Of a stretch of 64,000 nt of DNA, positions 11,421 to 22,687 are shown piece after piece. Origin of the DNA: Dendrolimus kikuchii (lineage: Eukaryota > Arthropoda > Insecta > Lepidoptera > Lasiocampidae); contig CM034392.1 of the NCBI GenBank assembly GCA_019925095.2, positions 22,727,887 to 22,791,886 on the forward strand, read 5' to 3'. Made by a program: the position numbers and the translations under genes. The notes under the pieces are model-generated. The model saw only the letters and a list, made by a program, of their open reading frames with translations, was not told where the DNA came from and made no database searches. Numbering within the stretch: the first letter of the stretch is position 1; every line of letters starts with the position of its first letter.

Positions 11421-11829
11421 AAAAGTTAACTAGATAAAACTGAACATTTCTGAAAAGATTATATTTTGTCCTAAATTATTAATAATAAGTGTTTTATGTA
11501 AATAAACAAGTTTAACTGCTAAAAGTTATTTATTATTTCATCTTGCAAAATAAGTCAAAAGATATAGCAATCACTCACATATTTATAACTCACAATAGTT
11601 TGCTTTCAGTATAGACAATCATCTAATTCTTATAACTTTTAATGTGAACTCTGAAGCTATTCATTAACTTCTATGTTCATAAGTCTTCAGACAAAATAAA
11701 ACTAATATGTTTTATGAAGGAATGTTAAATATTCATATATTGTTTACATGAATTATAACTACTGACATCTAGATTTATGTATATATAAAAATAAATTATT
11801 CAAAATAGTCATCCTTGTTTTCAATTAAT

Positions 11830-12440
11830 TAATAAGCTTGAAAGGTGTGGGCCATTCTTCTATGGTGGTAGAAATCTTTTCATGGGAATCAGTTTCGATT
11901 TATTGATATGGGCTCGCCTGAGATAAATTCAGGTTCTAGTGAATTTTCTGTATGCCATTAGCTAAAATCCAGTTCATTAAGAATAATCCAAAGAATTTAA
12001 GTCGGCGCTCAAAAATGGCCAATCTTCCCTTCGAGCAAAGCCCGGCAAATTGGCTTGCAACCAATGTTAAATAGACTTAGCTTTATGGGAGGGTGCAGAG
12101 TCCTGTTGGAAAATTCACTGCTATCCAGCGAATAGAGTATCACTTAATGGTTAAATCGTTGCTTCCAATATGTGATTTTGGAAATGTTGCGCCTTGAAGT
12201 GACCTCTTAGGAAACACCTCATCAAACCATTACACTTCCCAAATGATAAATGCCTTGGACATTGTGTACAGAAAGCTGGACGCCCTAACTTCTGGCGTAA
12301 GCCGTATTACCGTACTAAACTTTTCTTCCACCATGATGATCTTCTAATTGGTAAACAGGTTATTTTTGGATCGTATCTCTTGAAAATGTTTCGACATCGT
12401 TCCAACCGCAGTTTACGAAAGCGCTCGTTTATATAATGCA
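11830..12440 (-). pseudogene. Dead mariner-type transposase
   Basis: Read on the minus strand in several frames, it gives FQQDSAPSHKA, then DWPFLSADLNSLDYS. These are the second and third catalytic-region blocks of mariner (DD34-37D) transposases, with the usual QQDSAP..HKA and SPDLNPLDY signatures slightly altered. Upstream frames give fragments such as KRYDPKITC. Several stops and frameshifts are present. I did not find its terminal inverted repeats. Confidence 0.7.
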
Positions 12441-12976
12441 CTTTTTTTTAACCTTTAGTTTGAGATCATTAAGTATTTACGAGTAGTATACAGATATTTG
12501 CTAAATATTGGTCTGAAGAGCTATTTACATAATTTTATTCTGGAATACGTGGAATGAAATGCACAAACTACTATGGATACTACGTATTGTTTGTTTATGT
12601 ATGTTGATCATGGACCTCTATAATAGGGACGCGACATATTGTTCTATACGTACAATTGCTTATACAAATAGCATCCATTTTGAAGGCACACACATAAACA
12701 TATATCTATCTCGTTCTTACTCAGCACTGTAACTCGCAGGAAAACAATATAACAGTATTTCAGTGCGTACATAAAGTGGAACATGAATATACGTAAATAC
12801 CTAATGAGGCCGAAAATCCGCCATGTTTAGTGCACCAAATGTCATTATCAGTCAGTGCACCCGGTACTTGTCTTGTCAAAAAGTCGTGGTATAAATCAAA
12901 ATAACTAATTATCTTTCAATATTTTGCTTGTGATTTAAAATAATTGAAGCCAAATATAAATAATTACGTCGCAGAT

Positions 12977-14475
12977 ATGTCCGTGTGCAGTGTAATAGGG
13001 TGCGGCATAAGAAAAACACCAAATCAGTCATCTTTAACCATACACAGGTACGCTGTAAATAACATTAAAAATATTGCTTATTGTTAATGTTTCCGGGAAA
13101 ATAAAGGAAGATTTTCATTATAATTAGCAAGGTTCTTATGTGCAGTTATAGGTCATGAATGGATTTAACTTATTTAACTATATTTTTACGTTTAAATAAT
13201 GTTAATCTATTAGCTGGGGTTGTACATTATTTATCGACTTTGATATCGATATAATATGATTGCTTATATAAAATTTCTTATTTTATCATGCTACCCCGCT
13301 TAAAACATACAAAAATAATAATTAAAACATATTTTATAGGATCCCAAGAAATGAGCGTATAAAGAAAAAGTGGCTGGAAGCCATTGGAATGGAAAATATA
13401 AAGCCAAATGTAAAATATATTTATATTTGCTCGCTACATTTTGATGATAAATGTTTCAACAAAACTCTGGATGTGACTCGACTACGAGATGATGCCGTGC
13501 CCTTCAAATTTGTAAGAGTAAGTTACATACATACATACATAACTTCACGCCAGTTCGCTTGCGGGGTAGGCACGAACAACAGAGCGCCATTTAGGCTTAT
13601 CCTTACACACCTCACTTGCTTCTTTGACATTCATAACTCTTGTCATGCACGCTCGTCTGTTCTTAAGGGTCCTAACATCACCTTCTGCTAGTACACGATC
13701 AATTTGATCATGGAAAGTGTGTCGTGGCCTTCCACGACTTCTGCATCCATCCACTTTTGCATTGTATATCTGTTTATTCATTCTTTCATCATGCATTCTT
13801 TCTACATGTCCGAACCATCGGAGCATTCCTTTCCTTACCTTCACCCCGACACTCTCTTTAAGAGTAAGTTAATACTGTATATACTTTTATAGTTAGTATT
13901 GATATACTTTTTTTAAATTATATACATATTTTAATACATACATATTATTTTATAACAAAACGTGCTATAAAAGGATCAAAATTAATATACAAGTTTTGTA
14001 TGGTGGGACGATAATCAGCAGGATAGTCGTTGGACTGTCGGCTTATTATATAATTCCTGCTCCGTCTTCGCAGTCGAAGGCCTTAATATGTCTTCTCGTG
14101 CCTCTCACCCTCATGGAGACTGCTCGTATAATTGAAATTTGTACTTTCACTTTTAGCCTTTGATATACATGTTGCTGCTACCTTATTACTGATATGCTAG
14201 TTACTAGTTGTAGTCTATGTCATTCTCATTCTATATAACTATTTTAGAAAAACATATGGGTTTTGTGGCTGTGATTCCATCCAAGAAATGTATTTGCCCA
14301 ATTTGAATGATAATGTCATAATTTAAGCAAATTTTATGAAAAAAATACTGTGGACACAATTATTCTAAACTAATATTTCAATCTTTTGCAGCGACATGCC
14401 AGCCAACATAAAACTGGCATATTAAAAGAAAACCAGTTGGAAACAATTCCTGTTACACCTCTACCTTGGTTTTGA
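12977..14475 (+). CDS. Small THAP-domain protein (right copy)
   Basis: Exons 12977-13047, 13340-13511 and 14392-14475 join in frame to 108 residues. Exon 1 starts MSVCSVIGCGIRKTPNQSS and gives the first CxxxxC pair. Exon 2 gives HRIPRN..KKKWLEAIG, the ICSLHF pair (CxxH) and the closing AVPFKF. All invariant THAP residues (C2CH, Pro, Trp, Phe, AVPF) are present, so the DNA-binding domain looks intact. Exon 3 adds a 27-residue tail. That tail carries a 13-base deletion relative to the left copy and ends at a stop lying at the junction with an inserted LINE, so the C-terminus is truncated. Intron 2 holds another LINE insertion. Function is inferred as DNA binding only; it could be a decaying gene or derived from a THAP-bearing transposon. 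Confidence 0.65.
13526..13859 (-). mobile_element. RTE-like LINE insertion with 12-bp target duplication
   Basis: AAGAGTAAGTTA stands on both sides (13514-13525 and 13860-13871), while the left arm has this site once and uninterrupted. On the minus strand the insert encodes MLRWFGHVERMHDERMNKQI and the GRPRHTFHDQ block, and ends in a CATA/TGTA tandem tail. It is a 5'-truncated copy placed in the THAP intron just after the donor site. Confidence 0.92.
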
Positions 14476-15000
14476 GGGGTAGGCACGAACAACAGAGTGC
14501 CATTTAGGCTTATTCTTACACACCTCACTTGCCTCTTTGACATTCATAACTCTTGTCATGCAAGCTCGTCTGTTCTTAAGGCTTCTGACATCACCTTCTG
14601 CTAGTACACGATCAATTTGATCATGGAAGATGTGTCGTGGCCTTCCACGACTTCTGCATCCATCCACGTTTGCATTGTATATCTGTTTAGTCATTCTTTC
14701 ATCATGCATTCTTTCCACATGCCCGAACCACCGGAGCATTCCTTTCCTTACCTTCACCCCGACACTCTCTTTCAGACCAACTCTCTTTCTTACTTCGGTA
14801 TTACGAACACGGTCCGCGAGCGTCACTCCGCAGATTTTGCGCAGTGCTCGCATCTCGACCGCGTTTACTCTACTTTCATGCTCTTTCTTCCATACCCAAC
14901 TCTCGCTTCCATACGTGAGCGTAGGTACCAGCACCGCGTTGTGTACGGCGAGCTGGGCCTTCTGGCTGAGATTCTTAGCGCCTATCCACAATTAACAGAA
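14476..15000 (-). mobile_element. RTE-like LINE fragment, RT thumb and C-terminus
   Basis: The minus strand holds 176 codons open from about 14991 to 14461, including VLVPTLTYGSESWVWKKEHE, ALRKICGVTLADRVRN and LRWFGHVERM. The usual 3' tandem tail is lacking where it abuts THAP exon 3. It is the longest copy of this family in the window. Confidence 0.85.
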
Positions 15001-15737
15001 AACCTTCCGGCCCATAGCCAGCTGATGATAAAAAGGAAAATGTCGGTCTTTTTTTATTAAATAAATGTGTTTTAAAACTGAATGACTACGGTATTCATAT
15101 GCATTTCACCAGATATTAATCCAAAACAGCATAGCTAGCTAGCATGCTAACGTTTTATCGCCGACATAAAGCTTCCATCCCTTTCCGATATTGCGAGCGA
15201 GACGGCAACATACGAAACGTAAAATTTAGCATGCTAGAGATGGGCAGATGGCACTGTACTACGTATGTTTATGTTTTGTGGTCAAATAAAGGTCAAATGC
15301 ATTCCTTACAAAATACAAGGGGATCGTACATTTTTTGAAATTTTAACTAGACAGAAATTATTAGGAACACTGTTCCTCGAAATGGTTTTTCAAATAGCTA
15401 AATTGAAAAAAAGTGAACAGTCCCGCACGAACATATTAGTATGCTTGTTTCCCCAACATCAAATTAGTTGGAGTGAAACCTTATAGAAAACCTAGTGGAT
15501 TACAGTAGTTTTAGTGGTGAGTTTAATTTTCATATTTTCATAATAAAAATGACGTTAACTGATGGCTTTTTTAATTTATATTAGGTAAGTACTTATAAAT
15601 TACTTATAAACCCGTAAAATAATTTATAATTAAAAAAAAACGATAGTGGTATTAACAGACTTATTTAGAAAATCATCTTTTTTACTAGAGACTAATATGT
15701 TTTTAACATAGACAATGGACAATATTTTAGTTATAAT

Positions 15738-15993
15738 AGGGTCGGGCAGTCGAGCAAGGAATCAGTCGTCTTTCGACTGCGATCATTGCGTTACCTAGTG
15801 TACTTTCGGAGCGATTATCTTATAACGACGGAGTACGCGATTTATGTGGTTACGATTTTCTGCTTTAAGGTTTGGTTTAGTTGTATTCGGCTATACTTGT
15901 AAGAACGTTGAATTACGTGTGTGTACTTCTAATAAACTTTGTGATTATTCCAACGGCGTTTTTAAATTCACATCTCTCAAATTCGTAACAGTA
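15738..15993 (+). mobile_element. Diverged LTR fragment upstream of first GST
   Basis: The 3' half resembles the LTR at 35155-35599: a stretch like GTTGTATTCGGCTATACTTG, then CTTCTAATAAACTTTGTGAT and an end in TTCGTAACA. The 5' part is absent or too diverged. It is in sense orientation about 500 bases before the GST start codon. Confidence 0.6.
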
Positions 15994-16506
15994 TCTATAT
16001 TGATGAGTTCTTTTAGTAGACTTTCTAATCAAATGCCATGTTAGGGTATGAGTGATCTTACCATCTCCGCTCTTATCATTAATAAAACAGTTTAATTTTC
16101 ATTTTTATTAAAGAAGTAACATTATTCATTAAATGGGTGTTCATTTTTTATACCTCGAGTACAGCAGATAGCTAACGGCCCACCCGTTGGAAAGTGCCAC
16201 AGGCTTTACTCTGTCGGCCTCGATTGAATTTTTGACAGCTTTTTATGCTGCTGCTTTATTTGGAATAATGTTATAGTTATCGACATGACATGATATCGTT
16301 AATGACTGATAATTAACTGTTAATGACAATAAATTTTGACAAATAATGTATGTATGTCTATATAAACTAATGTAGCTATTCGTTAACAGCGTTATTTTTA
16401 ACGCTATAAATGAGACGCATTTGGCTACAGTCAAAAACTAACATCATGCCATCTATGATTTGAAAATAAATGTAGGTAGTCCTTTTTGTATATTTCAGTT
16501 TAAGCT

Positions 16507-19500
16507 ATGTCACGCTTAATATTGCACCGTGCGTTCGGCAGCCCACCGGCGCGGTCAGTTATGATGTTGTCTGACATTCTCGGCTTGCAAATGGAGTATA
16601 AAGATGTCAATATCCTGCTGGGGGAGCAAAAGTTGCCAGAGTTTAAAAAGGTTTGTTCCACCTTCAAATAATACAAGTAAGAATTATTGGCGGGACCTCT
16701 TAGTGTCGTGTTGTATAGTTTCGTTTTTTAAATATACAACATTTTTACAAATGAACTATACTTATTAGAAATAGAAAGAATTTATTTGCCAGAAAAACGG
16801 CAATATAAAAATTTAGAAATAATTTATACATTTATATGGTTAAATTTAATATGTTGTACCCGGCATTTCCTACAAATGAGGTCGGCAACTCAGCACAAAG
16901 CTGTGTTGGAAGTTCCTTCAGCACAGCGCTGATTTTCAGTGCCAACCCCACAAATTGGTTCGTATAACGATTCGATTTTTGATCACTTTAGTCAGGAATT
17001 GAATTAGTCTAAATCGAAGTTGAATTCGCTATAGCTTATAGTTTACCGGATTTAGCCACAGATGCCTACTTGAAAAAGTCACCCGGCTGTATGCGTCATG
17101 TTTTAATAATTTAAATATATTTTTTTTTACAGTTAAATCCAATGAGAACAGTACCAGTATTAGAAGATGATGGTTTTATCTTATCAGAAAGGTAAATATT
17201 ACGAAGTTGTTATATTTTATACAATCATGCTAATAGTCATTCAATAAAGCTCTTTTTTTTTTGTTTCAACATGAGTCAACAATAGCATGGAAGACGAATA
17301 CTAAGGAATAAGAATAAAACATCTCCAACAACAACAATTAGTCCACCGGTTCGGTCTTATTTTTATATAAGGTCTGAATGAAAACGTTCAATCTTACTAT
17401 TTAAAACATATTTCTTAAACTGAAATCAGCTATAAATTAAAAGTCCGAAAAACTTAGGAACTTCATGGAATTGAATCCTTTCAGTGCTAATTAGCACTAT
17501 ACATATCCCTATTCTATCCCCCTATCTCATTCCTCTTGTCTGATCCCTCTATTTCATCCATTTTATCCCAGCCTCTGTATTCCATTCAAACTATCTCATC
17601 CCTTCTATCTCAGCCCTTCCATCTCATCCCTTCTATCCCAGCCCCTCTATTCCATTCCCTTCTATCCCAGACCCCTATACCATTCCCTCTATCTCATCCT
17701 TTCTATCCTAGCCCCTTTATTCCATTCCCTCTATCTCATTCTTTTTATACCAGCCCCTGTATCTCATTCCTTTTATCCCAGCCCCTCTATTCCATTCCCT
17801 CTATCTCATCCCTTCGATCCCAGCCCCTCTATCCCAGCCCCTCTATTCCATTCCCTCTATCGCATGCCTTCTATCCCAGCCCCTTTATTCCATTCCCACT
17901 GTCTCATCCTTTTTATTCTAGCCCCTCTATTTCATTCCCTCTATCTCAATCTTTTTATTCCAGCCCCTTTATTTCATTCTCTCTATCTCATCCTAAAGAC
18001 TAGTAACGCGTTAGTTTTGCCCCTGGTGTTCCATACGTCTATAGGCGATGCTGACCACTTTGCATTATGTGAGCCGTCTGCCAGTTTCGCAACACTTTTT
18101 TTTTTACTTTATTTTATGATTTATTTTTCCAGTCACGCAATACTGAAATACTTGACGGCTAAATATGGCGACAAAGAGCAACAAGAGCGGTGGTATCCCA
18201 GCTCGTTGCGCACGCGCAGTATCGTGGACCAAACTATGTTTTTTAACGCTGGTGTGTTCTTCATCGCTTTTAGGGATGCTGCTGTGAGTTACTTAAATAT
18301 TTGGTAATCTATTCCTTCGTTAATCTTCATTATGTTGTCAGCCAATCACAATTAAGTTTTCAACTTTTTTACAGCCATTACTAAATCGCAGTATAAATTA
18401 CAATAAAAAATATTGTTACGAATCGAATTAAAATGTCGTTAGAATTACTATGGAGTTTATTAGAACTATACAAACATGTGTAACACAGGTACAAATATTA
18501 CCGAACACAACAAGTCCAAACCTAATGCAGGTCGTAATTTAATAAAACGCGCAAAGTCCGTCACTAAAAGTTTCCCGATTATGGTACACGTCTTGCTTCG
18601 CTCGTAGTTATCGCTCCACTGCCTCGTCCCTCCATCGGGCCATTGCTTTATACTGCACAGATGCAATATGTCCGTCTGGCCGTGTGGACTGAATTTTCTA
18701 GAATCAGTTTGTACTTTAAATCCAACACACCCAGTTAATGAGTCGACCGGAATAGCCATAATCGAGTACAATAAAACAATGGACTGTTCTCTAGAATAAT
18801 TAGTAAATTAATAAATAACTAAACAAAAGAAGTCCAAATGCCGAAAGATAATAAAATGTGTTTTTACAGGTATGCAGGTGCGAATTTGTTTTTTGTCGGC
18901 GTCTAGGTTGTAACAATATCAACAATTTTGTAACATTATTTTTGCTTATAAATTACTTTTCACTAATTTATTATTTAATTTACATAAAATTGAGCAAAAT
19001 ATTTACTATCGTCAGTGAAAAAAAAAATATTCGGGTTGGTAGAATGCCACAGAAAAAGTTTACTTGAAGTTTCATATTTGACGTATTGAATGAGTTCATT
19101 TAGGTATGGATTTAACGCCTGATTTAATTAGAGAAGTAGTTGTTTGTTTTTAACTAATCAGTTTTTATTTACTTTCCTCATATTCGAAATGAAAAGCAGA
19201 ATGTTAATCTCGGGTGAAAGGCCTATTTAGGGACTGGAACTATTAGCACCCTAGTTACGCTCGTGCCTAAATAGATCAATTTCACCTCTCTGTAACACAC
19301 TACTATTTCCACGTGGCTTCATTTCTTCTTTAGTTTCCATCGTTTCGTTCTCGTATTTTAGTTTGCAACAATGTTCGGTGGCGCAACGGAGCCTACTCCA
19401 CAAAACATAAAGAGTATAGAGTCCTCGTACGAAATTGCCGAAGCATATTTACTCAAGCGGAAGTATATGGCGGCGGATCACATGACTTTGGCGGATTTGT

Positions 19501-21694
19501 GTACAGGCACCACCGCAACTGTGGCACAGATTATACATAAAGTTAATTCTGATCGGTAAGTAATTTATAGTTGAGCCGTTGTAAGAAGCCCCATTTGAAG
19601 TTTCATATGTTCACTGACGAACTAACTTTGTAACAGCATCAAAATCAAAATAATTTATATGAAATTAAAACATGATAATTGTTATTTCTTTAGGAAACGT
19701 AATACGTTGCGTAAATATGAACGAATTTCGTAATAAGCTTAAATGGTTGCCAATTCGCTTTCGCCGGAATGTTCACTTCTCACTTCTGCACAATATCCTT
19801 TTCAATCCCTGTACTCCCCCCATATTTAAAGGAACTTTTTAGTTTCCTCTATCAATCTCATTCCTGTAATTGGCGTTCAAATGAAAATCTTCTGCTAACG
19901 ATACCTAATCACACTTCGTCTTTTGTAGAAAACTCTTGCTGTACAGGTTGTTCGCCTGTGGAACTCCCTGCCCTTGAAAACCAGACTAAGCTACATCCAT
20001 TTCTACATTCAAGCTCTTGATCACTGACCATTATTTGTCCATGAAATAAAACTTGTTGCATTAAATGGAATTCTATTATTGTCCGCATTACGTAATTTAT
20101 GTTATTATAATCTATTTAATTATGTTCTAATGGAAATGTATTTATATTAAATGTCTAGGTTTAAGTTACGGTGAACACTAATGAGTTTTCATTCGTTCAT
20201 TCATTCATTCATACAAGAATGACAATGTTATTTGTCAACCCTTTCTTTTTCTTAAATATTAGTGACGTCACCTTATGTGATGTGAGTTTAAACATAAATC
20301 GTAATTAAGTTATGTGTATCTTCCTATCTTCTACAAATGATAAAAAATGCAACGAAACATAAAATATATTAATTAAAATAATAATTCGATTAATTTTAAT
20401 CGATTCGGTAATATGTGACTTCCTATATCGATTCCAATTTTTAATTGTATCATTATAGATAGTTCACCTTACTACTAAAATCGGTGTGAGAGATGTCAAA
20501 TGTGGCTTTATAGAAAGGCCGAACTATAGATTCATATTTTTACATAATTATGCCGATTGAAAGTTCATAAATTTTATTCAAAGCATTTATAAACAGCCAG
20601 AGACATAACAAATCATTAGCAATCAATCGATACCATTAAACGCGCGCTTAGTCGTAATAAGATTTCAAAGTTAGGTAATATCTCAATATCGAGTTGTCAA
20701 TCGAATGTTGATTTTGAAATTGAAATTATACGCGAGCCTGTGATTCTTGTATCGTGAATTTGAAAATACTATTTCATTCGCTCAGATTATTCATCGATTT
20801 ATGCAAAAATATTATGCAGAATACGGGCATTACAATCTCATTTAAATGTTTTTCATCCCACTACCAACCAATTTTATAATTGTTCTCAATTTGAGCTGAA
20901 AACGGTATTCATATGCTCTTATAAAACTATCAGTCGGTAGCAATTCTTAGAATGCATTACAATCCTATTTTTATTTTAACTCATTTTATTGTTTTTTATT
21001 TAAATGTTAACTTTCCTCTTATATGAATGTACACTTGTAAAGTAAACGATTTTACAAACTTCACATCTTGCGACACTGTTCCATTCTTTGAACATTTAAA
21101 AATAGAACATTTTGGCAAGAAATTTAGAAAATCGGGGTGATTATCTACAGAGTCGAATTGGCAGGAATCGAATGAAATCATTCGACGATAATCATTATAT
21201 TAATACGTAAAGCAAAAACTTTGTACCTCTTTTTACGAAAATTGCGCAGACGGTGGAGTATAAAATTTAGCACATTTATAGTTTATGTAGAGAAAAAGCG
21301 ACGGATGCTAATACTTTTTTTAAGTTATGCATAAAAAATATATTAAATCAATAAAAACAACGCATATAATTATACTCTTTTGTTTATTGTTAAATTCAAA
21401 TTAAGTATAGTCTTTGACAACAGAACCTTAATGTTCAAGCTTATAATTTAAAGTAATTATTGTCGAATTTCGACCACTAGCATATGTAATTATCTTTTTC
21501 TTGAAATACTACGTATTAATTTTTTTTAGTAAATAATTAAATTTTATTTTTTCAGGTATCCTCGTTACGCTGACTGGTTGACAAAAATGCAAGAGGAGCC
21601 AGTGTTCCAAAAAGTGAACTCCCCGGGTGTAGTCTTTATGGAGAAACTGTTTAACAAAATGTGGAAAGAAAACAGAAGTCGTCAAACGAAATAG
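16507..21694 (+). CDS. Glutathione S-transferase, delta/epsilon type (copy 1)
   Basis: Five coding exons (16507-16650, 17133-17191, 18133-18283, 19362-19555, 21556-21694) give 228 residues, the usual length for insect cytosolic GSTs. The N-terminal thioredoxin-like domain shows the catalytic serine in FGSPPARSV, the cis-proline in PMRTVPVLED and the glutathione-binding Glu-Ser in LSESHAILKYL. The C-terminal helical domain includes the folding-motif region ADHMTLADL. The enzyme conjugates glutathione to electrophiles in the cytosol, and epsilon GSTs are known for insecticide detoxification. A TATATTTCAG acceptor 5 bases before the leader suggests an upstream non-coding exon. Intron 2 holds a minisatellite, intron 3 a solo LTR. 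Class is inferred from the motifs; delta cannot be excluded. Confidence 0.93.
17500..17998 (+). repeat. Minisatellite, about 42-bp unit
   Basis: About eleven imperfect units alternate ATTCCATTCCCTCTATCTCA with TCCCTTCTATCCCAGCCCCT. The unit is a multiple of three without stops, so a 155-codon frame stays open through it. It lies in intron 2 of the first GST. Confidence 0.93.
18002..18100 (+). repeat. LINE/SINE tail fragment (GATGGAAAG family)
   Basis: It has ACGCGTTAGTTTTGCCCCTG, TATAGGCGATGCTGACCACTT and GAGCCGTCTG, as in the other tails of this family. It directly follows the minisatellite and ends 30 bases before GST exon 3. Confidence 0.6.
18414..18915 (-). mobile_element. Solo LTR with 4-bp target duplication
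   Basis: It starts TGTTACGAATCG and ends GGTTGTAACA, with ATAT on both sides (18410-18413 and 18916-18919). Read on the minus strand it has an AATAAA-like signal near its 3' end. Short inverted TGTTAC/GTAACA ends and a 4-bp duplication fit Ty3/Gypsy-type LTRs. Related copies are at 27135, 35155 and 56141. It lies in GST intron 3, antisense to the gene. Confidence 0.85.
19735..20060 (+). pseudogene. Non-LTR RT C-terminal remnant
   Basis: Broken frames read KWLPIRFRRN and LHNILF, matching the KWLPIRRRRN..LLYSILF block of the element at 23935-25735. Stops and frameshifts are frequent. It lies in intron 4 of the first GST. Confidence 0.6.
20061..21540. other. Intron 4 of first GST, no recognisable element
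   Basis: AT-rich sequence with a short GAAT/TTCA run near 20190-20215. I see no exons, terminal repeats or transposon proteins here. Confidence 0.5.
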
Positions 21695-21707
21695 AAAGTA
21701 TTTAACT

Positions 21708-21790
21708 TTAATAAGGCGATGATAACCACTTTCCATCAGTTAGGTCGTCTGACTGTCTGCTGAACTCGTGCAATAAAAAAAAACTATTTT
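21708..21790 (+). terminator. Retroposon tail in GST 3' UTR supplying AATAAA
   Basis: Starting 14 bases after the GST stop, the sequence matches the end of the GATGGAAAG family: GGCGATGATAACCACTTTCC, GTCTGACTGTCTGCTGAACT and then GTGCAATAAAAAA. The AATAAA at 21772 is the first poly(A) signal after the stop and belongs to the repeat. Confidence 0.75.
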
Positions 21791-22067
21791 TATTTTTTTA
21801 TAAATAGAGTCGTATTGTGTTTAGTTTTTAAGATTTGCTGTAGAAATTAATTTGTAATTAAAGAACCATTTTCATACATAACTGTTTCGTATTTCTTTCT
21901 CTATTTTCCATAATCAGGTTTTGGTGGAACAGTAATATTCAGTAGAATTTACAATTGAAAAAAAAAACTGTTAACTGAAATGAAAATTGAACTGAATGAG
22001 AAATGTAAACTGAAAAAAACATGTTTTGAAAACTGGATTTTATGATATCATGTTTTTTTGTATTGCA

Positions 22068-22335
22068 TTAGTTCAGCAGACAGACAGACTTCCCCCCTGA
22101 TGGAAAGCGGTTACTATCGTCTATGGAAATTTGCAACACCAAATGCGTTACAAATGCGCTGCTGCTCTCTTAAGGAATACTGGAACCTGGCCACTAATGC
22201 CGGAATACAACTCAAGGTTGTTACTGCGGCATACTCCAGACCAGGGTTGGTACCCATCCAGGCGGGCAAATACCCTACCACCTGGCTATGGGTTATTTTG
22301 ACGGCTTTTATGACAGAGGACATTGTATTCTTGAC
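22068..22335 (-). repeat. LINE/SINE tail copy (GATGGAAAG family), long
   Basis: It runs from CAGCAGACAGACAGACTTCC through CTGATGGAAAGCGGTTACTA to CCTACCACCTGGCTATGGGT. It resembles the copies at 27960, 36880 and 38140 over about 260 bases. Confidence 0.8.
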
Positions 22336-22687
22336 GGCTCGTACATGTTAATTTACAGAAAGTCATCTCGACACAACCTTTGGCTCGTTGAGCTTCCGTA
22401 TCCCTATAGCCCTGTCTTAAGGCGCAGGACGAAACACCCAAGGGTTTTAGTGGGTGTCCCTAACTGGTGAGTGGCAATAGCATCATGGCACCAGTTCTGA
22501 CTGGGCATGCTAGTTCTGAATTCTACACACGGGTCGCGAACTATTCCCCCTCTACCATATTTACTATGTACCATTAGTCAGAGTCAATGTTTCACGTGAC
22601 TTGTTTGTGGTCATCATATTGATCACATTGCCAAGAAGGCTTCATCCGCTCTGGTTTAACTCAATGAAAACTTACAAAATTCTATAT

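Larger units (their letters stand above)
13238..15284. repeat. Right arm of large inverted duplication (THAP segment)
   Basis: It is the reverse-complement partner of 6393-8082. It is longer because two RTE-like LINE fragments were inserted (13526-13859 and about 14476-15000) after or during the duplication. THAP exon 1 (12977-13047) lies just outside the duplicated part. Confidence 0.85.

Noticed and set aside
17536..18307. 155- and 147-codon open frames rich in Pro, Ser and Phe
   Set aside because: They come from a stop-free 42-bp minisatellite in a GST intron; the second runs into GST exon 3 only by chance of frame.
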